This document shows, piece by piece, positions 48,671 through 59,200 of a stretch of DNA of 64,000 bases; positions within the stretch are counted from its first letter, which is position 1; each line of letters begins with the position of its first letter. The position numbers were made by a program, and so were the translations under genes. The notes beneath the pieces are model-generated. The model had not been told where the DNA came from, made no database searches, and worked only from the letters and a program-made list of their open reading frames with translations. This DNA is from Physella acuta. Lineage: Eukaryota > Mollusca > Gastropoda > Physidae. Location: NCBI RefSeq assembly GCF_028476545.1, contig NW_026732299.1, positions 248,001 through 312,000 on the forward strand, given 5' to 3'.

Positions 48671-48849
48671 ATGTTTCACTTTGATGATGATACAAGTCTA
48701 TCTAGTTATTAATTTAATTTCATGTTTAACTAGTCATTAAAACTTAATTAAACGGTTCTGAAACTAAGGGGAGATTAAAAAAATTAAATCACTCTATACT
48801 ATAGATTACTACATTCAATAACAGAAGAGGAGATAACTAGCTAGACGCT

Positions 48850-49080
48850 ATCACCCTACCAGTCTGGTGAGCTGTTGTTCTCGGGAATGTTTACAATCAT
48901 AGAGCTGGTCGATCTAGTTGAAGCTACTAGAGGCAGAAATTATAGTTTTTAAATGGTTTGAAACTAAGGACAGGTAGCAAGATTAAAAACTATCCTTAGC
49001 TTTATCAGTTTGCTGTTGTCTGTAAATTGTGGTCACTGACGGTAGCTTTTCATGGGGCAGATAATTGTCTTTTAGACATT
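48850..49080 (-). repeat. Dispersed repeat R1, copy 4, inverted
   Basis: The reverse complement carries ACAGCTCACCAGACTGGTAG, ACAATC/GATTGTAAAC and TTTCAAACCATTTAAAAAC in R1 order. More diverged than copy 3, which it faces at about 180 bp. Confidence 0.6.
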
Positions 49081-49672
49081 GTGAGCTACTGATGGTGTTT
49101 TAAAGCAAATATTTTTTATAGCAACAAGCTTTTAAATGCACTTACAATAAGAAAGTAAAACTAATTTACTTTCTTAAATAAAAGCTGTTGTCGTTAAAAT
49201 TGTAAAAGATCTCATGAGCGACCAAAGCTTTTATTAAAGAAAGTAAATTCGTTTTTTTTTCAGTGCATTATAAGCTTGTTGCTATAAAGGTATTATGTAT
49301 TTTGGTTTTTTTTTAACTTTAATAAGGGCAAATTTTTCAGCTCTTTAGATAATGTAAAAAAAAAAATAATTTTTAAAAATGTGTGGATTCTAATTTTATA
49401 CGTAAATTAACAGAAAGTGACAAACTTTTCTTCACTTCAAACTTGCGCAGTTGATTTATTGCATTTTATAAGACTATGAACCTAATAATATCTGTGTAAT
49501 ATCAGGAAAACTATTACATTACTTATTATATACACTTGGAGGATAACTATAGACACCAAGATAGCTTCAAAACATATTATTCATACACAGCAAATCAGCA
49601 GCAATAAATATTCCTTCCAGGCTCGCTGAAAACTCACTGACAACTACACAGACCACATTCAAGGGACATCAC

Positions 49673-49676
<4 letters not shown>

Positions 49677-49727
<51 letters not shown>
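49677..49727 (+). repeat. (TA)n microsatellite
   Basis: Uninterrupted TA dinucleotide run of about 25 units. Confidence 0.95.
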
Positions 49728-49731
<4 letters not shown>

Positions 49732-51765
49732 AGGGACATAAAAATAACTAAAATGATAAACATTGCACATTATATTAAATGCACATGAAAATTCATTAAA
49801 CCCATTTACATTCTAATATTTTTTTAGCTTCCTGCATGTGTAAGAATATTAGTTTCATTAAATAATTACCTAAAAAGGCTTTTTAAGAAGAAAAAAAAAT
49901 TTACAATGTCCCCTTAAATAAAGAATAGTATTAGCTGTCCAGTCCTTTGAAAACACTAAGACAGCTATAGTATTACACATTCATCTATTCCTAGTTAAGC
50001 AGTTTTTTAACTTAAATTTGCTAGAAATAATTTTTTTTTACAACAGTGACTTAACAAAGATATAGTCAATCTTGCCTGGAAAAAATGTTAAATATATGGC
50101 AACTGACAGCTGAATTTTTTCGTCATATTTTTATATAATTCCATTGTTTTTTATTTGATCTGATCACAAGCTGAAAAATAATTTTCTTTCCTGATCATAA
50201 ATAAAAACTGGTTAATACTTTATGGGTCCAACCTGAAAAACACAGCATGTGCCTTAACTGGTAATAAATGCTTGCTATATATATATAATCAATAATTTTA
50301 ATGCATTACTAAAACATTTGCATCTTGCAAAGTATAGATGGTACCATTTTAATATTGGGTTGAAAGTTTATTTAAGACTGTCATCATTTGATGTAGCACA
50401 AAGTCTAATGACAATATCAAATTTATTTTTATCGGTTCTATACTCTTTTTTTATGTAAAAAAAAATTAAAATTGTGTATTCATCTTTATGATTATCTTCT
50501 AAAAATTTGCTCACACTTAATAAATATGCATATAACTATGACTTGTTGAAGCAGTATAATGTATGGAATGTATTTTCTCCAATTCAATAACATTACATGT
50601 TTTAATATATTTGTGGGTATCTTGCAACACTAAAAAAATATGTATAATATTAATAAGTAGACCTGCTACTTGTTATAGACTTTTTTAATTTAACAAAAAC
50701 ATGAAATTTAATCTGAAGCATACACTACACACATTTTCACATTCATAAACCTAGACTTTCTTGCTTATTTTTTTTAATTTATTATTCACGGTTTCAAATC
50801 ATCATGTTCTACAAGCCTTCTTCAAAATCTTTAATCTTATAATTATATCAATAAGACTTTAAAAATCTAATTGAACTTCAATAAACTTGTTGAGTTTCAA
50901 GTACCAATTTTTTAATATTTGTGTGAACCTTGAGTTACAGGCTGCATAACTTCTTGCAACAAGTTAAAACTTATTGTACTAAACATGTTTATGACTATGT
51001 TCTATGATGGGTTACATTTTGGCACTGGTATGTTTTGTTTAATCTATGATTACAGTATTACACTGACTATAATAAGTTATATTCATAATCTTATTAATAA
51101 TGATTTGCAAATGCAAAAGAAATGTAGATTGTAGTTTAAAGAATAATTAGTTTTTTAATAAATTATTCTCTAGCCAGATGGTTGTTCTTTGAAGATGTCT
51201 CTCATTCTTAATTACTTGTAATAGAACTTTTTTTTCTTTCTGTTTTAGCTGCAGTGGTGATTCAGTAGTTAATTATAACTGCTGAAAGTGTGAATTTAAT
51301 GTAATTTCTGCAACAATTTTTTAAACAGAACTTGACTTTGTTAGTTTAACTAGTTTAAGGGCACACAGTGGAGAGTTCTGGCTATATTAGTGTCTAACAA
51401 GAGATCTTACATTTACAAAAAAAATTTAAACGGTATTCTAGTTCTAGAATATTTATTTAGCATCATTACATCAAGCATTTAAAAATTAACATTTATTATT
51501 AAATTAATATGTGAATTATATCATTTTTTTAAGCAGTGGTAAATAAAAATAAAAGTGTATTTTCTTGTTTTCTTACTTCATACTATCTTACCCATTGCAT
51601 GCTGCTGCAGTCTATTCCTTCACATTGGAGTGACGGAACATTTAAAAGGCTTTCATTTGCATGCAGGGTTCCCACAATTTTTTTATGAGAAAATTCCCTG
51701 CATTTCCAAGTATAAATTCCCTGCTATTCATAGAAATTCCCTGCAATTTTCATATAAATTTCATC

Positions 51766-51837
51766 ACACACCGTCACAAAACTACGGACCCCCCCCCCCT
51801 CCCCCCTCCGAGTGTGACGTCATTTATGGACGACCCC
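51766..51837. mobile_element. M4 MITE right-end fragment
   Basis: CCGTCACAAAACTACGGACC through GTGACGTCATTTATGG..GACCCC matches the right end of M4 (16644, 52503). The left part is missing; the upstream sequence begins with the hAT-like CAGGGTTCCCACAATTTTTT at about 51665. Confidence 0.7.
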
Positions 51838-51869
51838 TAAATGGTAATATGAAGAAAGAAAGAAACTAA

Positions 51870-52503
51870 GGGGTGATCCATAAATGAAGTCACGCTTTTT
51901 TTTTGACGAATTTTACATTCCCTCCCTCACACATCGTCACAGAGTTTCTTCCAGGCAACTCTTCGGAGGGGGGCTTTGCCCTCCCCCCCCCGAAAAAATT
52001 CTACAGCCCCCCCCCCCCCGAACGAAATGAAATTTATATAATATATATAGAAAATATATACTTTTAACAGTGTCCGCCACCCCCCCCCCCTCGAAGAAAG
52101 TCTATCGCCTCCCCGAAAATTTCAAGTGCCCCCCACCGGAGAAAAAAGTGGAAGAAACACTGGTCACAAAAAGCCAGACCCCCCCCCCCCCTAAAATGAC
52201 GTTACGATCCCCCTCAAAATTGCAGTTGAAATTTTTTTAAACATTGATATTATTTTTCCAAAATCTTGTCTGAACTCTGTCAAAATAGTGTACTTATTAA
52301 ATTCCTATTACAATGTATTAAAACAATTTTCTAAAACGCGAAATAACGTCTAAAATTCATTTTCTAACATTGCATTTTTACAATGCAAAAGTGTCGCACC
52401 ATCTGAACCCCCCCCCCCCCCCCCTCCCCTCATCACCAACACCGTCACAAAATTACGGACCCCCCTTCCCCCTACGAGTGTGACGGTATTTATGGACGAC
52501 CCC
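51870..52503. mobile_element. M4 MITE (4-bp TSD), interrupted copy
   Basis: The ends GGGGTGATCCATAAATGA and TATTTATGGACGACCCC are inverted and flanked by CTAA (51866-51869, 52504-52507). Co-linear with 16244-16644 apart from the element inserted at 51940-52162 and expanded poly-C. Confidence 0.85.
51940..52162. mobile_element. C-rich MITE nested in M4
   Basis: The ends CAGAGTTTCTTCC and GGAAGAAACACTG are inverted; GTCA is present on both sides (51936-51939, 52163-52166). The empty site is seen in the other M4 copy (16309-16330). The interior is mostly poly-C. A fragment of the family is at 20522-20603 and a probable left end near 22463. Confidence 0.75.
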
Positions 52504-52530
52504 CTAACATCAGAGCCAAGCAGGCCTATG

Positions 52531-52675
52531 GTGTCATCCATAAACGACGTCATGCTATTTTCGACGATTTTTTTCCCTTCCCCTCCCTAACGTCACAAAA
52601 AGCCAGAAACCCCCCCCCCTTTAAAATGACGTTACCTCAGCCTACGACCCCCCCCCCCCCCCATCACGCCAATTT
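52531..52675. mobile_element. M4 MITE left-end fragment
   Basis: GTGTCATCCATAAACGACGTCATGC..AAAAAGCCAGA is the left part of M4; the right part is lost after a poly-C run. Confidence 0.65.
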
Positions 52676-52769
52676 AGCCTTACCCTATCTATATATATAG
52701 GCTACGGAAACGTAATAATAAACACGATTTCTAAAATCATATGTCAAAAGTCTTATTTTGTTTTAATTT

Positions 52770-52812
52770 TGCTAACCCGGAAAACTGATAATCCGGAAAA
52801 GAGACACTCCTG
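52770..52812. mobile_element. Solo right end of the 15649-17783 hAT-like family
   Basis: AACCCGGAAAACTGATAATC then CCGGAAAAGAGACACTCCTG resembles CCCGGAAAAGTGGCACCCCTG-type ends at 17763-17783. No left partner was found. Confidence 0.5.
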
Positions 52813-55800
52813 AAAAAATAGGAAATTGTAGCAATGTTCGCAAATCATGGGTGATAGTGATAATAGTTTTGTGCGCTTTAACTCTTAAAAACGAGAACTG
52901 TCGAAACTACATTAGGCTAGGCTTATGCCTAGTCCGAATCTTGCAATATTTGGGGATGAAAAAAATTCCAGTTCCAGGCTATTCGTCAGATTTCCCGGCC
53001 GGGAAATTTTATCTTAAAGTTCTTAACTTGCTAACTAAAGAGAAAAAATTTCTACATTCAGCTGTAGATCTATTAATAATAGTTTCTATAAAATTTCTAT
53101 TAACAGTGCAGTTTGATTAAAGCTAAGTAAGAGTTTGGTGTTACACAGTGAAAAATTTACCTTCTTTACCTGTTATGTTGAGTATTTTCAATAATTAATT
53201 AACAATGAAGCTTGTGCTTTTATCCACTCAAAGTAAAAGGTGGGGTAATTAATAAAATAATATAATTAGTGAGCAAACTGACACCATAAGGCTAAATGTC
53301 ACAACCTTTGGGGAGGTACCACATTGGAAAAATGCAAATTAACATAACAGTCAATAGACTGCAAATAAATAGACTCAAGTAAATAACTGTAAATTCGATA
53401 CATGCAGGTTGGCTTCATTAGTTAACGGATTTATTCTGCATGATTTAATTTAATGGTCTAATTTTATATTCGTATTAAAAATTGTTTCTGACAGTGACAG
53501 ACCATAAATGAATCTGAATGGTAATGTGTTGGACATTATGTTTATTGTTATAGTAGTTATACATTATACTATACTTAAATAGCAAAATCACAATTTTAAA
53601 ATCTGTCAAATTTCTCTCTCAAAGTAGTCAACTATGGTATAACTAGAACACTTTTTTTTTCTCTAGGTTTTAGCTCATGACATTTTAATAGATTCCAGTA
53701 CAACCTTTTTGAAATAGGCCTACTGTAGGGATCTACTGTGACTGCTCCATGCAATGGGTGGTGGGGTTATAGGGGGTATAATATGGGCTAAATTTGATTT
53801 TGCCATCCTTCCTATTTTCTTTTCCTAAAACTAAAAATGTATTCATGTTATTCCCCCTTATCCATTTAAAAAAAAATATTCATAGGGTCTGATGAATGTA
53901 TGATTTGTGAGGGTAATTTTTAGCAGGCAAAAAATGAGTGTCATTTAAAGTAACTGAATGTAAAAGCATCAGAAACAAAGTATTTGGAGTGTAAGAGAAT
54001 TTGGTTGAATGAATAATAATACAAAACAAAGTGGAACTCAACAGACAAGACTTCACAGGTGGGAGACTGCCTTCCAGCAGTCAACATAAAGTGCAGAGCA
54101 AATTGTACTGGATGATTAATATTAAAGTGTTTTAAGTGAGAGTTGTTGAAGGTACATGCTTATGTTTTACTTTAATGGTGTCTTTAGAACAATTTTGACT
54201 AGTATATTACAGCTTTCAAGTCTCTGTTCAGACTTGTGGCTGTAAAACAAGATAGTCCACTCAGCTCTGATAAGTGGACCGTAAAAGCTGATGTCAAGAA
54301 ACATGAACTCTACTTCCTTTGCCAAATTAATCACTAGAGGAACTAGACTTGAATTTAAAAATAATTTTGACCTAACATGAAAATAGTAATAGTGTAGATA
54401 AATATACCATTAGAGAAATGAACCAATAGGACTTAAGAATAGTTTGCATTTTAAGAATGAATAAAACAATAACCATACAGTAACAGAATGTAAGCAATTT
54501 TTCAGTCTGACTAAAAAAAAGTGGATGGAAAAATATTTTATTTGCTTTTCTGGTGGTATGAAGTTTCATCCATCTTTAACTTTTCATACATGAATGTAAC
54601 ATTTGATTGTACAAATTAAATTTCCATGAACAATATAATAAATTGCTCCAAATAATCAAAACCATTCAAGAACAAATTTCCACTGCAGCAACAGATACAC
54701 AACTCATTTAGTAGTAACTGCTTGTAGAGATAAAATTGTAACATACATGTCCACTCGTCTTCACTCTAACCATGTGGGTTTTTAAAACCATATAATCTGA
54801 AAGTTTATTCTAGCAATCAGTTTAAGTCCAGATAAAAATCACATTCACATTAAATGATAAAACAATGTCATTGCATTCACTCCCATAAATATACATATCT
54901 GGAATTTTACATGCTTACAAATAAGTATTTAATAAATACTTAATAAAGTCACTGTACAGAAGCATAACTGCAAGGAAAATATCACCAATATCAAGCTTAT
55001 TAAGAATACAATAAGGCATGTAATTATAAAGTAGCAATTAAATTACCATGAAGTTTCACCAGCAAACTTTAAATGCCCTTTATTCAAATGTTGAAGATAT
55101 TGCATACATATTAAGTAAAACTAACTTCCCAATTAATTTGTACAAAATACTTTTTGAAACTAAGAATTATTCCGCCCAAACAGCTATTCAGTTCGCATAC
55201 CCAAATCCAATTTTTATTACCCATAGATTTAAATTTCTTAATGTAACATACAGATGACACCACTGCTGTGGATATTTGCAAATTTCAAAAGGTGCATAAT
55301 CAGATGAGCATTATATTTTATAGGCTTTCAGTTGCCACTCGCAACTTCAGGTAAGGTTTTGATAAAGGAATTATAATAGCCATCAAACTCAAAATTTTCC
55401 ATTGAAAATTATGGCAGGGAACACTAAATTTGAAAGCCCAATCACCCAACATTTGATTTGATGCAATGTTTACTAGTAATTAGGTCTTAAACGGTTATCA
55501 GCAAAATAAGATTACATTTTGTAATGGTGCAACAAACAGTCAAGTAATGTGCATCAATGCTAAAAGTGATCATCTTGCATTACATTATGTAATTTTTTCA
55601 ATTATTGTACCTCTTCTTAAAAAAAAAAGGTATCCACTTAAACTAGCAACTTTTGAGTTTCCTTATTTCTTAAAGACTTATTAATTTTATCTCCTCGAAA
55701 GATACTTCTAAAGTGCTTCTAAAGGCAACACGTTTCAGATGACGGGTATAATACTAAACAGATTATCTTTTCACTCAGTGACTACATTTTAAAGAAATAA

Positions 55801-56269
55801 ATAGCACTAAAATTACACAGATATATACAATGTACTTTGCAATTTAACTATATTTAAAATTTAATTACCATAAGGTTGGCAAACACCAAAACCCTCTGAG
55901 ATGAATAGTAAGTTGCGCAATAAATTCTATGCTTATGTAAATCACACCAACTTCACAACATGCACATTATCAGACAGTGCATCAGTTGGCAATCATTACT
56001 GTTGCATAAAATGTTAGTTTCTCAAATTTTCAGAACGAGTTTGTGCATTCCAACTCAGAATCTACTCGTGTAGATTTAAATAAACCCCCTAAAAGCCTGA
56101 AACATCTTACAGGCACTAAAACTTTTGAAACATGAATAATTAACAGTACTTTCGTGTTAAGAATTTGAGACAGTCTATCTTTTCAGATAATGTGTCAAAG
56201 TAGGAGGGTATTCTGCCTAGGAGGCCGGTGTCCTGCACCTAAGCAGAGATCAGCAGTTGATTGCACTTC
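52813..56269. other. Gene-free stretch, includes the GSPT1 3' UTR
   Basis: AT-rich with no recognisable exon. A block near 54255-54320 (GTCCACTCAGCTCTGATAAG) is a likely inverted relative of the SINE-like repeat. The part adjoining 56269 must be GSPT1 3' UTR; its end is not resolved. Confidence 0.45.
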
Positions 56270-59200
56270 TCATTCTATTATCTTGAGAACTTTTCCAATG
56301 GCAATAGTTTTAACTAGAATAAAAAGAAACAAAAACAAATAAGAAAGACTAGCAATTTACGATGAAATCTAGTTGATATTGTTAAAATAAGTACCTGTCG
56401 TAGCTCTGCAATTTGCTGTTGCATTTTTATTATGTCATTTTTCTAATGTCAGTGATAAGACCACTCCAGTCGGTCCTAAAATACATTGATTTACTTACGT
56501 TCATCTCTAAGAGTAAATCTTCCCATTTGAGGAAAGTCTTTGAAAGTTTCCAGACAGATAAGACCACCATTCACTTCAAGTCTTGCAATGCCTGCTTGGT
56601 CTGGTTTAATAAATCTTGGGCGTACTTGAGTTTTTTCTCCTGTTTTTTTGTCTATTAGGCAAATTAATGCCTATATAAAAAGATAAATCAACTTTATTTA
56701 GAATGTGAATTAATTGTAGGTGTGTACATCTGTAAATAAGTGAATCATAAATCTACCTCAGATTTTTTTATTTCAACCACACAAATAATATGACAGGGAT
56801 AACTTAATTCATCATTGGTAGTATTACAAATGTTTTAACTTTAAGCACATGAAGTAAGTTCTGCATGCTAAGTTAGTTTTCAATCGCAGGGTCTATCTGT
56901 TGGTACTAGTTAATACCAGATGCATTTGATTATCTCACCAAGGTTCATCTATCTAGGATAATTATTATGACAAGGTTTAATGCAACAAATCTTGAGTCCA
57001 CTTGCTAAACCTGCTATGTCACTTCTGACTGATTTTGAGGAAATTGACTTTAAAACTTTGTTAATTAACCTTAAGATTTTTTAAATAATAATAAATTTTT
57101 TAAATATATATTTTTAACTTTTTTAACAAAAATTAGTATACAGCTTTAATTGCCTCTTAATTAAGAAGGCTTTATTTTTTTTTCAAAAAGTGGACTACGC
57201 AGGTTTTGAAAAAGTACTCAAATAATACCTTAAGAGTGACTTCTTCAACACAGGTATGAATGTGCAAAATACAACTGTATCCAGCTGAGATTATTGATTT
57301 GTATTCTAAAATTACAATCTGTAAAAAAAAAAAATTAAATTCAAAATTAATATACTGTTGAAAGGTTTCTATAAATAATTTTCTCAGTTATTGAAAAGAA
57401 ATGTGTATGTTCATCTACAGATGAAAATTTGTTTTACCTGAGCATCAAAAATTCTTCCTGTGTTACAAACATTTTCAGGTGAGCAAAGGACAAAACCAGG
57501 AGAAACATCCTTGTAACGATAAAAATAGCTTTATTAAACATTTATATATTTTAATCAAAGCTAACATTCGGGTACTTCATTAAAATTACAAATTCAAACA
57601 TACTTGCTGATTTTTTTACAGCATGCAGTTATTTAATGAACATTACAAGTACAAATAGGATACTATTTCCACAAAAAGGTAGTCTTAAATGCAAAAATGT
57701 TAGCACAAGCTATAATCATAAATTGTCATTGTTTCAGAAAACAAGGTTAGGTACCAAACATTTACAAACAATGAGATTGTGATCTAATGCTCAACTAACA
57801 TTTTAAGAAAAAAATTAAACTTTTTTTGCTTATTGCATGTATACACATTTTACCTAGTTGATTTTTCATAAAAACCTTTTAAAATACAAACTGCTATAGA
57901 ATATACAATACCAGTTAAAACTGGTCAAATGTGCCCTGTCCATTATACAATGAATCTTTAAAAAATACACTAACATCTATTGATGCTAGTTGATTTGTTA
58001 GCTGCAGCCTCAGATTAACTTTTTCCCCACAGAACAAAGAAATTAAGACAGGGATAACTAATATCATCACAGGCCTAATTCCATATATCGTTTGCTAACT
58101 GCTATTTCTTGATCATGAGATATAAACAGGTTTAAAATACACTGAACCAAGCCTAATTTCTGTATCTATTATAATGAAACTAAACTGATAGTTAACTAAA
58201 AATATTTGTATTAATAAACTGACACACTGATTCATATGGTTTTTTAAAATGAAAATGTTTGTTTTAGCTGTAAAAGCTAATGTAAAAAACTTTTTATTAC
58301 ATTTAACAGGTCTCATTAAGATCTCAGTCAAAATGTATTCCACCTATTTACCATATTATTGCTGCCCCATCCTCTAATAAAAACAAAAAATCTTAACAGA
58401 TAAAAAAACCTTTCCTTGAAATTAAATCATAGAAGCTGAAAAAAATAATACATTCAGAATTATTGTCTTCTATATACTATTACTGAAATTTTTTTAAAAG
58501 GAATTTCACCACTGCCTCAGAAATTGATTTCCCCACAGAGCATTTAGCTATTTTAAGACAGGGATAACTAATATCATCATAGGCAATCCGTAGCGATTTA
58601 CTTTTTAACCAGTAAAACACTGGATGATCAAATTTAAAGTATTTACCTCTTCTTCTACACCACTGATTTTTAATCGCACATTTTCACCAGGCATGGCATC
58701 TTCACTTTCATCTTCATCAGATACTATGTTCATCACCCTAACTGGTGTCTGTAGAAAAGAAATAGGCATTAAAAACTTAGATTAAGCTCTACATTCAGTT
58801 TTCTGGACTCAAGCCTTACAAGCGTATAATATATTACAAGTGTTACAAATTTCAAAATAGATTTTTACCTTATTAGGCATCATTAACAATTTTTGATTTG
58901 TTGTTACAACGCCAGATTCAATTTTACCTAAGACAATTGTACCCATATCCTGAAAGGTATTAAAAACTTTAATTTCACAAGAATTATGAATATTGGTCAA
59001 GTGCACACTGCAAAATATTTTTAATAATGTACCAATGTGACTGGCAAAGCACATAATAACATGTTTGCTAATTAACATTGATTAATTAATGTGACACACA
59101 TCAATGGAACTGGTGACAATTTAAGACCAGCTGGTAAGAGTGTGACATGTTCAAGAGAAAATTTGTAATAAAAATATGTCCACAAAAAAACTAACCTTGT

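Larger units (their letters stand above)
45828..51660. other. Long gene-free stretch between CANT1 and the MITE nest
   Basis: Contains a SINE-like block at about 46860-47040, (TA)n microsatellites, two R1 copies facing each other at 48.2-49.1 kb, and otherwise AT-rich sequence. No exon with recognisable similarity in any frame. Confidence 0.5.

Noticed and set aside
57700-57800. Hairpin CATTGTTT..AAACAATG in a GSPT1 intron
   Set aside because: The outer stem is good, but no H box, second hairpin or ACA follows in place.
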